From positions 151,503-215,502 of the forward strand of contig CAKSOL010000003.1 in the NCBI GenBank assembly GCA_934477125.1: a stretch of 64,000 bases of DNA. Reading direction: 5' to 3'. The stretch comes from an uncultured Eubacteriales bacterium (GTDB lineage: Bacteria; Bacillota; Clostridia; Oscillospirales; Acutalibacteraceae). Positions 16,618-26,099 of this stretch are shown here, one piece after another. The notes under the pieces were generated by a model. That model was not told the DNA's origin. It worked only from the letters and a program-made list of their open reading frames with translations, and ran no database searches. Within the stretch, counting starts at the first letter, position 1. The number at the start of each line of letters is the position of its first letter. The position numbers were made by a program, and so were the translations under genes.

Positions 16618-18432
16618 ATGATTCGTGCACATGTACTTATATGCGGCGGAACAGGCTGTACCTCGTCGGGAAGTAAAGCAATTCAGGAGGCCTTTGCCGA
16701 AAATATCGAGAAAAACGGGCTCTCCGAGGAAATCAAGATTGTTCAGACCGGCTGTTTCGGTCTTTGCGCTCTCGGTCCGGTTGTTATCGTTTACCCCGAC
16801 GGTACATTTTACAGCCGCGTAACCCCTGAGGACGTTGCGGAAATTGTTGAGGAGCATCTGCTCAAGGGACGTATCGTTGAGCGTTTGGTTTATAATGATA
16901 CCGGCGCCGCAGAGGCTGAGGGAAATGTTTCTCTGAACGATACTGTTTTCTATAAAACCCAGAACCGCGTTGTTCTTCGTAACTGCGGAGTTATCGACCC
17001 GGAGAATATCGATGAATACATAGCTATGGACGGTTATGCCGCTCTCGGCAAGGTTTTGACCGAGATGACGCCTGAGGACGTTATAAAGTGCGTTACCGAT
17101 TCGGGACTTCGCGGCAGAGGCGGCGGCGGCTTCCCGACCGGCAGAAAATGGGCGCTGTGCGCTCCGAATAAGGCTCCGCAGAAGTATGTCGTATGTAACG
17201 CGGACGAGGGCGACCCCGGCGCATTTATGGACCGTTCGGTTCTTGAGGGCGACCCCCACAGCGTTATTGAGGCTATGACCATAGCGGGCTACGCAATCGG
17301 CGCTACAAAGGGCTATATATATGTCCGCGCGGAGTACCCGATAGCTGTTAAGCGTCTCGAAATTGCCATAAATCAGGCCCGCGAATACGGTCTGCTCGGC
17401 AAGAATATTTTCGGCTCCGGCTTTGATTTTGACCTTTTCATCCGTCTCGGCGCCGGTGCGTTTGTATGCGGAGAGGAAACCGCTCTTATGACCTCTATCG
17501 AGGGCAACCGCGGCGAGCCGCGTCCGCGTCCGCCTTATCCGGCTGTTAAGGGACTTTATAATTCCCCGACGGTTGAAAACAACGTTGAAACCTTTGCCAA
17601 TATTCCGCAGATAATCCTGCGCGGAGCGGATTGGTTCGCCTCTATGGGAACCGAGCGTTCAAAGGGAACAAAGGTATTTGCTCTCGGCGGAAAGATTAAG
17701 CATACGGGACTTGTTGAGATACCGATGGGAACAACCCTCCGCCATATTATCGACGATATCGGCGGCGGTATACCGAACGGCAAGAAATTCAAGGCAGCTC
17801 AGACCGGCGGCCCCTCAGGCGGCTGTATTCCGGCAAGCCTTATCGATACTGAGGTTGATTACGATAACCTTACCGCTATCGGCTGTATGATGGGCTCCGG
17901 CGGACTCATCGTTATGGATGAGGACACCTGTATGGTCGATATGGCGAAATTCTTCCTCGAATTTACGGTTGACGAATCCTGCGGTAAGTGTACTCCCTGC
18001 CGCGTCGGTACGCGCCGTCTGCTCGAAATGCTCGATAAGATAACAAAGGGCAAGGGAACTCTTGAGGATATCGACAGAATGGAGGAGCTTTGCCATTATA
18101 TCAAGCAGAACTCGCTCTGCGGCCTCGGACAAACCGCTCCGAACCCGGTTCTTTCAACCCTTAAATTCTTCCGCGATGAATATGTGGCTCACGTAACCGA
18201 AAAGCGCTGCCCGGCAGGAGTCTGCAAGGAGCTGCTCAGCTTTAAGGTCGATAAAGATAAATGTATCGGCTGCGGAATGTGCGCTAAGAATTGCCCCGCA
18301 AGCGCAATTTCGAGAACCGATTATATTGCTCCCGGTCATAAGCTTGCTTCTTTTGAAATTGATCAGGACAAGTGCGTGAAGTGCGGAGTATGTATGGGCA
18401 ACTGTAAGTTTAAGGCAATCAGTAAGATTTAA
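16618..18432 (+). CDS. hydB: NuoF-like NADH-binding flavoprotein subunit of [FeFe] hydrogenase
   Basis: This 604-residue protein has, in order: a thioredoxin-like [2Fe-2S] domain (1-100, with CGGTGC and QTGCFGLC); the NuoF core with the glycine-rich NADH/FMN motif GLRGRGGGGFPTG (about 160-175); a SLBB-like part; the [4Fe-4S] motif ESCGKCTPCRVG (about 450) with a fourth Cys at LCGLGQ; and two C-terminal [4Fe-4S] ferredoxin motifs (CIGCGMCAKNC, CVKCGVCMGNC). This layout is that of HydB/HndC in NADH-dependent or electron-bifurcating hydrogenases. It is placed 17 bp before hydA. Confidence 0.95.
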   Translation: MIRAHVLICGGTGCTSSGSKAIQEAFAENIEKNGLSEEIKIVQTGCFGLCALGPVVIVYPDGTFYSRVTPEDVAEIVEEHLLKGRIVERLVYNDTGAAEAEGNVSLNDTVFYKTQNRVVLRNCGVIDPENIDEYIAMDGYAALGKVLTEMTPEDVIKCVTDSGLRGRGGGGFPTGRKWALCAPNKAPQKYVVCNADEGDPGAFMDRSVLEGDPHSVIEAMTIAGYAIGATKGYIYVRAEYPIAVKRLEIAINQAREYGLLGKNIFGSGFDFDLFIRLGAGAFVCGEETALMTSIEGNRGEPRPRPPYPAVKGLYNSPTVENNVETFANIPQIILRGADWFASMGTERSKGTKVFALGGKIKHTGLVEIPMGTTLRHIIDDIGGGIPNGKKFKAAQTGGPSGGCIPASLIDTEVDYDNLTAIGCMMGSGGLIVMDEDTCMVDMAKFFLEFTVDESCGKCTPCRVGTRRLLEMLDKITKGKGTLEDIDRMEELCHYIKQNSLCGLGQTAPNPVLSTLKFFRDEYVAHVTEKRCPAGVCKELLSFKVDKDKCIGCGMCAKNCPASAISRTDYIAPGHKLASFEIDQDKCVKCGVCMGNCKFKAISKI

Positions 18433-18449
18433 GAGAGGAGCCGGAGATA

Positions 18450-20201
18450 ATGGATATGATAAATGTTAAAATCAACGGAATTGCTGTAAGCGTTCCCAAG
18501 GGCTCCACGATTTTAGAGGCTGCCCGTACTGCCGGCGTTGAAATTCCGACGCTGTGCTTTATGAAGGATAAAAACGAGATAGGCGCTTGCCGTATCTGCG
18601 TTGTTGAGGCAAACGAGGGACGCGGCTTCCGCGTTGTTACCTCCTGCGTTTACCCCGTAAGCGAGGGTATGGAGGTTTTAACCAACTCTGAAAAAATTCA
18701 GAAGGCCCGCAGAACGACCCTTGAGCTTATGCTTTCAACTCATGAGAAGAAGTGCCTTTCCTGCGTCCGTTCGACCAACTGCGAGCTGCAAAAGCTTTGC
18801 CGGGACTACGGCGTTGAGGAAACCGCTTTTGAGGGCTTCCGTCCGGAATATGAGATAGACACCTCTACACCGCACCTTGTCCGCGACAATAACAAGTGTA
18901 TTCTCTGCCGCCGCTGCGTTGCTGCCTGCAACGAGCAGTATGTCGGAGTTATCGGCGCAAACGACCGCGGTATTGATACTCAGATAGGTCAGGCATTCAA
19001 CCTGCCGCTCGGCAAAGTTCCCTGCATTTCCTGCGGTCAGTGTACTGTTGTCTGCCCGACCGGCGCTTTAACTGAAAAGGATGATACCGATAAGATTTGG
19101 GAGGCTCTTGCCGACCCGGATAAAACCGTTATCGTTCAGACTGCTCCGTCCATCCGCGCAACCCTGGGCGAATGCTTCGGAATGGAAATCGGAACTAACG
19201 TTGAGGGCAAAATGGTAGCGGCTCTGCGCCGCCTCGGCTTCGATAAGGTCTTCGATACCGACTTTGCCGCCGACCTTACGATTGTTGAGGAGGCAAACGA
19301 GTTGGTTGAGCGTATAAACAACGGCGGAACGCTGCCGATGATAACCTCCTGCTCTCCGGGATGGGTAAAATTCTGCGAGATGTATTATCCCGATATGCTG
19401 GCTCACCTTTCCTCCTGCAAATCTCCGCAGCAGATGGCAGGTGCGGTTATTAAAACATACTGGGCAGAGAAAAACGGCATTGACCCGGAAAATATCGTTT
19501 CTGTCAGCGTTATGCCCTGTACTGCGAAGAAATTCGAGATAGGCAGGGATAATGAGTCCGCAGCCGGAGTTCCGGATGTTGATATCGCGATAACAACCCG
19601 CGAGCTTTCGAGAATGATAATGCGCGCAGGTCTTAACTTCAACACTCTGCCCGACGAGGAGTTTGACTCTCCTCTCGGAGACGATACCGGCGCCGCCGTT
19701 ATTTTCGGCGCAACCGGAGGAGTTATGGAAGCGGCTCTGCGTACTGCTAATGACTGGCTTACCGGCAAGGACAACACAGAGGTTGACTTTGAGGCGGTTC
19801 GCGGAACAGCCGGTCTTAAACAGGCGGTCGTTAATATCGCCGGCAAGGACTATAAGGTTGCCGTTGCATCCGGCGCTGCCGCTGCTAAGTGCGTTATGGA
19901 TAAGCTCAAGGCAGGCAATCCGGACGGCTGGAGCTTTATTGAGATTATGGGCTGCCCCGGCGGCTGCGTAAACGGAGGCGGTCAGCCTATCCAGCCGCAG
20001 TATGTCCGCGATACGGTCGATCTCAAGGCTATCCGCGCAAAGGCGCTTTATGAGCAGGACGCTTCGATGAAGCTCAGAAAGTCTCACGAATCCCCGGTTA
20101 TCAAAACGCTGTACAGCGAATGGTACGACGGCTTCGGCGGTCATAAGGCTCACCACGACCTGCATACAAGCTATGTGGCGCGCGAGAAATTTTCAAAGTA
20201 A
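18450..20201 (+). CDS. hydA: NADH-linked [FeFe] hydrogenase catalytic subunit
   Basis: The 583-residue protein has an N-terminal [2Fe-2S] domain, a His/Cys [4Fe-4S] motif (HEKKCLSC...NCELQKLC, about residues 92-110), two [4Fe-4S] motifs (CILCRRCVAAC, CISCGQCTVVC) and the H-cluster domain with L1 TSCSPGW (C301), L2 MPCTAKK and L3 MGCPGGCVNGGG, ending in the small-subunit-like tail. It reduces protons to H2 using NADH (and ferredoxin if bifurcating). L1 reads C-S where many HydA have C-C. It is the last gene of the operon and is followed by a strong terminator. A further ATG two codons in is equally possible as start. Confidence 0.95.
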   Translation: MDMINVKINGIAVSVPKGSTILEAARTAGVEIPTLCFMKDKNEIGACRICVVEANEGRGFRVVTSCVYPVSEGMEVLTNSEKIQKARRTTLELMLSTHEKKCLSCVRSTNCELQKLCRDYGVEETAFEGFRPEYEIDTSTPHLVRDNNKCILCRRCVAACNEQYVGVIGANDRGIDTQIGQAFNLPLGKVPCISCGQCTVVCPTGALTEKDDTDKIWEALADPDKTVIVQTAPSIRATLGECFGMEIGTNVEGKMVAALRRLGFDKVFDTDFAADLTIVEEANELVERINNGGTLPMITSCSPGWVKFCEMYYPDMLAHLSSCKSPQQMAGAVIKTYWAEKNGIDPENIVSVSVMPCTAKKFEIGRDNESAAGVPDVDIAITTRELSRMIMRAGLNFNTLPDEEFDSPLGDDTGAAVIFGATGGVMEAALRTANDWLTGKDNTEVDFEAVRGTAGLKQAVVNIAGKDYKVAVASGAAAAKCVMDKLKAGNPDGWSFIEIMGCPGGCVNGGGQPIQPQYVRDTVDLKAIRAKALYEQDASMKLRKSHESPVIKTLYSEWYDGFGGHKAHHDLHTSYVAREKFSK

Positions 20202-20220
20202 TTTAATGCTACTGTTATAA

Positions 20221-20264
20221 AAGACCCTGCGTTCAGTCAAAACGACTGAACGCAGGGTCTTTTA
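20221..20264. terminator. Bidirectional intrinsic terminator
   Basis: AAGACCCTGCGTTCAGTC and GACTGAACGCAGGGTCTT form a perfect 18-bp stem with A-run and T-run on the two sides. It serves hydA on the plus strand and the aldo/keto reductase gene on the minus strand. Confidence 0.93.
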
Positions 20265-20282
20265 AATTATACTCCGGCTGCT

Positions 20283-21272
20283 TTAATCCGAATATTTGTC
20301 TATTTCCGCGAGCTCTTCGGGTGAAAATGCCGTGTTGCTTAATGCCTTGATGTTATCGAGAATTTGAGAGGGCTTTGACGCTCCTATAAGAACTGACGTA
20401 ACAACGCCGTCCCTCAGAATCCAGGCAAGCGCCATTTCCGCAAGGGTCTGTCCTCGGGCGGCGGCAATTTTTGCGAGAGCTCTGATTTTTGCGAGCCGTT
20501 CCTCGCTCAGAGCCTCCGCCTTTAAAAATCTGCCGTCGGTTTTAATGCGGCTGTCCTCTGGAATACCGTTCAGATAACGGTCGGTCAGCATCCCCTGGGC
20601 TAACGGGCTGAAAGCGATAATTCCCTTTCCGAGCCTTGCCGCCGTTTCCTTGAGCCCGTTGTTTTCAATAGTTCTGTCAAATATCGAATAACGGTTCTGA
20701 TTTATAATAAACGGACATTTAAGCTCGGTTAATATAGCAGCTGCCTGCTCAAGCCGTTCACCGTCGTAATTTGACAATCCGACATAAAGCGCTTTTCCGC
20801 TGTTTACCGCCTGAGCGAGTGCGCCCATGGTTTCTTCAAGCGGAGTATCGTAATCGGGGCGGTGGTGATAAAAAATATCGAAATATTCAAGCCCCGTTCT
20901 TTTAAGACTCTGGTCGAGGCTTGCCAGCAGGTATTTGCGGCTGCCCATATTGCCGTAAGGTCCGTCCCACATCTCATAGCCTGCCTTGGTGCTGATAATA
21001 AGCTCGTCGCGGTAGCAGCCCAGCTCCTCGCGCAGTATTCTTCCGAAATTTTTTTCCGCGCTTCCCGGTTCGGGACCGTAGTTGTTGGCAAGGTCAAAAT
21101 GAGTTATGCCGTTGTCAAAGGCGGTAAAGCAAAGCTGCTTCATATTGCCGAAATCCGAGCTGTCGCCGAAGTTGTGCCAAAGACCCAGCGATACCGCCGG
21201 CAGCATAAGTCCGCTCTTTCCGCAGCGGTTATATTTTACTGTTTCATATCTGTTTTTTTCTGCTGAATACAT
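20283..21272 (-). CDS. Aldo/keto reductase (YghZ-like)
   Basis: The 329-residue TIM-barrel protein has the reductase tetrad: Asp and Tyr in FDLANNYG (about residues 60-67), Lys in STKAGYEM (about 95) and His in FYHHRPD (about 135). The GPEPGSAEKNFG loop is typical of the YghZ/L-glyceraldehyde-3-phosphate-reductase and Kv-beta-like subfamily, which uses NADPH. It is the last gene of the sugar operon, 12 bp after the second binding lipoprotein, and may act on the transported sugar or on methylglyoxal-like by-products. Confidence 0.9.
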   Translation of the reverse strand: MYSAEKNRYETVKYNRCGKSGLMLPAVSLGLWHNFGDSSDFGNMKQLCFTAFDNGITHFDLANNYGPEPGSAEKNFGRILREELGCYRDELIISTKAGYEMWDGPYGNMGSRKYLLASLDQSLKRTGLEYFDIFYHHRPDYDTPLEETMGALAQAVNSGKALYVGLSNYDGERLEQAAAILTELKCPFIINQNRYSIFDRTIENNGLKETAARLGKGIIAFSPLAQGMLTDRYLNGIPEDSRIKTDGRFLKAEALSEERLAKIRALAKIAAARGQTLAEMALAWILRDGVVTSVLIGASKPSQILDNIKALSNTAFSPEELAEIDKYSD

Positions 21273-21284
21273 AAAATTCCTCTC

Positions 21285-22244
21285 CTAATCAAATGAAAAT
21301 ACCAGCTTTTGAATATCCTTGTCGAATAAATTTTCCTTTGTAACTGTAACGACCGGCGTATAAATTGTTGTTTCTCCGCCTGCGCTGCCCGATATCAGCT
21401 CCGACGCCTTTTTAACGCCGAGATAGCCTATTGCGAACGGGTTCTGGACTATAAGCGCGTCCATTTCTCCGGTTTCGAGCATACTGACCGACCGGGTGTT
21501 TGTGTCAAACCCGATTCCGCGGACTCTGCTTGCGCTGCCGGTCTGACGGATGGCGTTTCCTATTCCGAGTGTCATCCATTCGTTGAAGCCTACAAGCACG
21601 TTTATTTCGGGATGCTCCCGCAAAAGCTTTACCGCGCCTGCCGTTGCGCTTTCGGTGTTGCTGTCAACGGTTACGGTGGCGGTGATGCCGGCGTTCGGAA
21701 CGGTTTTCAGGTATTTCCGGAAGCCCTCCTCCCGGTTCATACAGTTTTCCGTGCTTTTATAACAGTTCAGAATTCCGATATTGATATTGCTTACCTTTGC
21801 AAAGCCGTCAATCGCCGCATTGGCGGCAGCTTCGCCCGCTGCGGCATTGTCCGTGCCGATAAAAAGACTTACAAGCGCGGAGCTTACGTTGCTGTCGATA
21901 GCTATGACCTTTACGCCTTTTCTTACTGCTTTATTTACCGCGTCTGCAGATTTATCCCGGTCTATCGCGGAAAGAACTATCGCGTCGGCGCCGCTTTCGA
22001 CCGCCTTTTCAATCAGCCTGTTCTGAGCCTTGTAATCCTCCTCGTTGCTTGCACCCTCAAAGGTTGCGTCTACGTTGTATTCCGTAGCGGCGGCGGTTAC
22101 GCCGTCCTTTACCGAGCTCCAAAAGTCTGAGCCGATAGCCTTAGCGATAACGGCTACCTTTTTGTTTGAGCTTTCCGCGCAGGAACAAGCGGAGAGCGGA
22201 ATGGAGATACAAAGGAGAAAAAACAGAATTTTTTTGAATTTCAT
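21285..22244 (-). CDS. Sugar-binding lipoprotein linked to a sensor kinase
   Basis: This 319-residue protein has a lipoprotein signal (PLSACSC, lipidated Cys about residue 20) and a type-I periplasmic-binding fold like RbsB/LacI sensors: KAIGSDFWSSV, NRLIEKAVESGADAIVLS, VIAIDSNV, NVLVGFNEWMTLGIG. Its start overlaps the end of the sensor kinase gene by 4 bp. It is not next to the permease genes; the operon has its own binding protein mglB. So it is more likely the ligand-receiving component of the kinase than a transporter subunit. Confidence 0.85.
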   Translation of the reverse strand: MKFKKILFFLLCISIPLSACSCAESSNKKVAVIAKAIGSDFWSSVKDGVTAAATEYNVDATFEGASNEEDYKAQNRLIEKAVESGADAIVLSAIDRDKSADAVNKAVRKGVKVIAIDSNVSSALVSLFIGTDNAAAGEAAANAAIDGFAKVSNINIGILNCYKSTENCMNREEGFRKYLKTVPNAGITATVTVDSNTESATAGAVKLLREHPEINVLVGFNEWMTLGIGNAIRQTGSASRVRGIGFDTNTRSVSMLETGEMDALIVQNPFAIGYLGVKKASELISGSAGGETTIYTPVVTVTKENLFDKDIQKLVFSFD

Positions 22245-23980
22245 ATCCTTTTCCCTCCGTTTTCGTCCGTAATGCGCGGTATTCTTACAGTAACCGTTGT
22301 TCCGACGTCCGGTTCGCTCTTGATTGTAAGACCGTATTGCTCGCCGAAATATATTCTGAGCCTGTCGTTAACATTTTTAACGCCTATTCCGCCGGAATCG
22401 CTCCGGGATTTTGAGAGTATCGCCCGGCATTGCTCCTCGGTCATTCCTATGCCGTTATCGGAAACCCTTATAAAAATGTCGTCGGTTCCGTCGTCGGCAG
22501 GCTTTACGGATATTTCAATTTTCCCCTCGTCAACAAGGCGGTCAATGCCGTGATAAATTGCGTTTTCAATAAGCGGCTGAACCGTTATTTTGTTGCATAA
22601 ATACCCTTCAAGCTCCGGGTCAACGTCAAAGGAATAGGTGAACTGCTCCCTGTATCTGAAGCTTTGTATAATAAGGTAGCTTTCCGCGTGTCTCATTTCA
22701 TCGCCTATAGTTATAAGCTCCCGCCCGCGGCTTATGCTTATCCGGAAAAGCCTTGCCAGAGCATTGACCATTTTCGCGGCATCCTTTGTTTTTCCCTGCT
22801 CGCACATCCATTGTATTGAATCGAGGGTGTTATAAAGAAAATGAGGGTTTATCTGCGCCTGAAGAGCTTTAAGCTCGGTTTTGCGCAGTTCAGTCTGCTC
22901 GTTTTTCACCTGCTCCATAAGCTGTTTTATCTGCTCCGACATATGCGCAAAGGTTTCTGAAATGACATTTAATTCGGAAATACTTTCGTTTCCGCCGTTA
23001 TAGGAAAAGCTCTCGGCGTCTCTTTCAAATCGCTCCATCTCCTCTATCAGCGATTTTATCGGCGCATTGACGCTTTTGGAATAAAGCAGGAGAATTGCCG
23101 TAAGAATAACGGCAACGCAGACAAACGACAGGGCGACGCTCCTTATTATCTGCGTCCTCCGTTCCATAGTAAGGTCGTCGGTAAAGCTTACGCTTATGAT
23201 TCTCCAGCTGCTGCCCTTTATCGGCCGCGAGGTGTAAATTATATTATTTTTAAAAACGGTTTCATCTGAAAGCCCGGATACAATTTGTGTATCCTCGGAG
23301 ACAATGCCTGAAAATAAAAGCTGCTGCTGCGGATGGTATATAATATCCTCCGCACCGTCGGTTATAAAGCAGTAGCCCTGCCGTCCTACTCCTACATGGT
23401 CAATATACGAGGCTATCTGAGAAAATTTGAAATCAATGGCAATATACCTTCCGTCGGTCAGAACGGGGCCGTCGGTTTTGAGCGCTATTGTAACAACCCA
23501 GGGGTATTCTCCCTCAAAAAGCGTCTGAACGTGCGGCTTGGAAACGGCAAAATCCTGAGAGCCCTCGAAAAGCTTCCTGTCGAACGATAAATCACGCAAA
23601 ACAGAGGGCTTTGCCGGGGCTCCGCTGCCGGCGCAGCTGATTATTTCGCCGTTTTCGCCGTAAACCGTAACGGCGTAAATGTCATTTTCCGTATACGTCA
23701 GAGCGGAAATTCTATCCTGAAAATCAGTCGGGGAGGAAATGTTCCCGACTATGCCGGAAATCAGGGTTAGCTTGTGCTTGGTGCTTTCAAGATAATTGCC
23801 GACTGCAAGAGCGGTCTGCTCGGCAGACTGCTCGGAGCTGAGCCGCGCGTCCTGCAACAGGGAGCGGCTGTAAACCGAGGCAAATATACCTATACATACC
23901 GTCACAGCCGCCAAAACGGCTGCCGTAACCGATATAACGGTTAATCCCGAAAGACTTACGTGAATCCGGCGCTTTTTCAT
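22241..23980 (-). CDS. LytS/YesM-family sensor histidine kinase
   Basis: The 579-residue protein has an N-terminal membrane helix (about 15-37), an extracellular dCache-like region, a second helix near 280-300, a HAMP linker, and the His_kinase domain with QAQINPHFLYNTLDSIQWM (phospho-His, about 375). The ATPase part shows N-box PLIENAIYHG, G1 SDNGIGM and GGIGVKNVNDRL. It pairs with the response regulator immediately upstream and probably senses an external sugar through the adjacent binding lipoprotein. This is the usual arrangement for control of sugar ABC operons in Clostridia. Confidence 0.93.
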   Translation of the reverse strand: MKKRRIHVSLSGLTVISVTAAVLAAVTVCIGIFASVYSRSLLQDARLSSEQSAEQTALAVGNYLESTKHKLTLISGIVGNISSPTDFQDRISALTYTENDIYAVTVYGENGEIISCAGSGAPAKPSVLRDLSFDRKLFEGSQDFAVSKPHVQTLFEGEYPWVVTIALKTDGPVLTDGRYIAIDFKFSQIASYIDHVGVGRQGYCFITDGAEDIIYHPQQQLLFSGIVSEDTQIVSGLSDETVFKNNIIYTSRPIKGSSWRIISVSFTDDLTMERRTQIIRSVALSFVCVAVILTAILLLYSKSVNAPIKSLIEEMERFERDAESFSYNGGNESISELNVISETFAHMSEQIKQLMEQVKNEQTELRKTELKALQAQINPHFLYNTLDSIQWMCEQGKTKDAAKMVNALARLFRISISRGRELITIGDEMRHAESYLIIQSFRYREQFTYSFDVDPELEGYLCNKITVQPLIENAIYHGIDRLVDEGKIEISVKPADDGTDDIFIRVSDNGIGMTEEQCRAILSKSRSDSGGIGVKNVNDRLRIYFGEQYGLTIKSEPDVGTTVTVRIPRITDENGGKRI

Positions 23981-24021
23981 ATTTCTGCCTCCTCAATACG
24001 ACCGTTTTGCCCTTTTTCGCT

Positions 24022-25623
24022 CTATTCGCCGTCAGCGGCGGGATTTTCGCTTCTTCTCAGCCTTCCGGGCGACTCCCCGTAAAATTTCTTAAAGCAATAA
24101 TTGAAATAATGCTGGTCGCTGTATCCGCATTTTTCGGAAATCTCCAAAATCTTCATTCCCGAATACATAAGCATATCGTATGCCGCTTTCATTCGCCGCT
24201 CTGTCAGGAGATTGACAAAGTTTTTCTTTTTTGTCTTTTTTATGAGCGAGCTTAAATAGTTCGGGCTTACTGCCAGCTCGTTGCTGACCTCGGTAAGAGA
24301 CAGGGCGCCATCGGAATAACGGCTGTCTATTATCTGAGTTACCTTGTCGCAGAGAACCTCGCTTTCTCTCCGCTGTAATCCGGATATAACCGATTTTGCA
24401 TTGTCGCAGAGGGAGATAAGCTCGTTTTTAACTCCTTTTTCGCTGGTATGTGAGGTTATTCGGGAAAAGATAGGATTTGAGGCAACCAGCTTCATAACAT
24501 CGGATTTATCGGCAACATTGCTGACAACCCGGTAGACCGTCGCGATTATCTGCATAAAAAGCAGGTCGGCGTTTTCGGGAGTGCTTTTTTCAAAAAGTCC
24601 GTCAACAAAGCTTATCAGCTCCTCGCGGCTTCCGGATTTGAGAAGCTGCTCAAGCCTTGAAACGGTTTTTTCAACATGGTCTATTTCAATTTCGCCGTCG
24701 CGCTCCTGGTCGTTTATAAACCGGATTTCGCCCGCTCCGTCCGCAGTATACCTCCTTGCGGTAACAGCCTGAAAATAGGCTCCGGAGCAATCGGAAAGGT
24801 CGATAAATTCACGGCTTATTCCTATGGTGCAGTAGCATTGCAGCATCCTTTTAGCCGTTTGAACAACTTCAAGCATAGGCAGCTCAAGTATGTTTGAAAG
24901 CTCGCCGTCGCCCGTAACCGCCGCAAGGGTAACAACCCTGCCGTATATCGAAAAGCTGACGGAATAAATATAATGGGAAAGCACCGAATCGACAAAATCG
25001 GCATATTCGTGAACCGCAGGAGTATTTCCGTCAAAGCTCTTGTATTTAGAAACCAAAACGCAAAATCTTCTCTGCTCGTCTTCCTTTATTATTCCGAGTT
25101 CCTCCGCTTTTGAACGCAGCTCGCTCTCATCCGGCAGTTCCTCGTTGCTGCCGAGCATCAGCGGAATAAGAAAACGGTCAAGATTGAGCTTGGAAAGCCT
25201 CAGCTGCAAATCGGCATCCGGCTTTTGAATAAGACCGCCGAGCTTTTCATCCATCCGTTTTCTGATTTCAAAAAGCTCCCGACTCATATCCTCCGATGAT
25301 ATGGGCTTTAAAAGATAGCTGATAATATTGTAGTCTATGGCGGCGCGGGCATATTCAAAGCTTTCGTAGCCGCTCAGAATAACCATCTGAGTCGCAGGTC
25401 TCAGCTTTCTTACCCTCGCGGCAAGCTCAAGACCGGATATCATCGGCATTTTTATATCCGTAAGTATAAGGTCCGGCTCAAGAGCCTCAACTATATCCAG
25501 AGCCTCAACGCCGTTTTCCGCCTCGCCTATGACCTCAAAGCCGGCAGCCGCCCAGTCAACTCTTTCTATTATCGCGCGGCGTTGGTCATGCTCGTCCTCG
25601 ACGACAAGAACGGTATACCTCAT
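24022..25623 (-). CDS. YesN-type response regulator with AraC output domain
   Basis: The 533-residue protein begins with a receiver domain (acid pair EDE at about residues 9-11, phospho-Asp in LILTDIKMP about 55, Lys in YLLKPIS about 105). A long central linker region follows, and an AraC-type DNA-binding domain at 430-525 (EVSNELAVSPNYLSSLIKK; ILEISEKCGYSDQHYFNYCFKK). It is in the same transcript as the sensor kinase, 41 bp apart. The likely target is the promoter upstream of mglB, so the system would activate its own operon. Confidence 0.93.
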   Translation of the reverse strand: MRYTVLVVEDEHDQRRAIIERVDWAAAGFEVIGEAENGVEALDIVEALEPDLILTDIKMPMISGLELAARVRKLRPATQMVILSGYESFEYARAAIDYNIISYLLKPISSEDMSRELFEIRKRMDEKLGGLIQKPDADLQLRLSKLNLDRFLIPLMLGSNEELPDESELRSKAEELGIIKEDEQRRFCVLVSKYKSFDGNTPAVHEYADFVDSVLSHYIYSVSFSIYGRVVTLAAVTGDGELSNILELPMLEVVQTAKRMLQCYCTIGISREFIDLSDCSGAYFQAVTARRYTADGAGEIRFINDQERDGEIEIDHVEKTVSRLEQLLKSGSREELISFVDGLFEKSTPENADLLFMQIIATVYRVVSNVADKSDVMKLVASNPIFSRITSHTSEKGVKNELISLCDNAKSVISGLQRRESEVLCDKVTQIIDSRYSDGALSLTEVSNELAVSPNYLSSLIKKTKKKNFVNLLTERRMKAAYDMLMYSGMKILEISEKCGYSDQHYFNYCFKKFYGESPGRLRRSENPAADGE

Positions 25624-25716
25624 AAAAAATTCCTCCCGGCAAAAAATGATATGTCATTAACCGTGCAGCAGCACATTATAATTATATCATCTTTTGCCGG
25701 GAAAATAAACAGTTTA

Positions 25717-26076
25717 TTATTCGGATTTTTTCCAGCCGGCGTAGAGAACCGTGCTTCCGGTTATTTCATCGGCTGAGATATCAAAGCTTTCGGTGCATTC
25801 GCGGTCGGTATACCAGCCCGTGAAACTCCAGCCCTCCTTAACAGGCTCGTCCGGAGTGATTTTCTCGGAATACATAGCCTTTACCGGGGGAATATAGGAG
25901 CCGCCGTCGGTATCGAATTTAACCGTAAAGCCGCTGTTGCTTACAATAATCGCAGTTACGGCTACAAGCGCCGCGATAAGGCTTAAAACCATAATATTCG
26001 CCGCTCTGACCGACATTTTGACCTTTGAATACAGTCCGCAGTTCGTCTTCTTTTCGGCGCTGACCTGATTTTCCAT
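25717..26076 (-). CDS. Small membrane protein with one InlB B-repeat
   Basis: The 119-residue protein has a cytoplasmic N-terminus, one membrane helix (about residues 28-48) and a single extracellular Listeria-Bacteroides (InlB B) repeat, recognisable by KFDTDGGSYIPPV, KEGWSFTGWYTD and AGWKK. Such repeats are beta-grasp modules found in surface proteins, usually in tandem. A lone copy on a short anchor inside a sugar transporter/regulator operon is unusual. It lies between the permease and the response regulator genes. It might contact the sensor kinase or the binding proteins, which is speculative. Confidence 0.8.
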   Translation of the reverse strand: MENQVSAEKKTNCGLYSKVKMSVRAANIMVLSLIAALVAVTAIIVSNSGFTVKFDTDGGSYIPPVKAMYSEKITPDEPVKEGWSFTGWYTDRECTESFDISADEITGSTVLYAGWKKSE

Positions 26077-26099
26077 ATATTCTCCCTCCGTTCTGAGCT

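Noticed and set aside
19068..20165. 365-codon minus-strand frame opposite hydA
   Set aside because: It is antisense to a complete, conserved hydrogenase gene and has no recognisable domain; it follows from GC-rich codon use.
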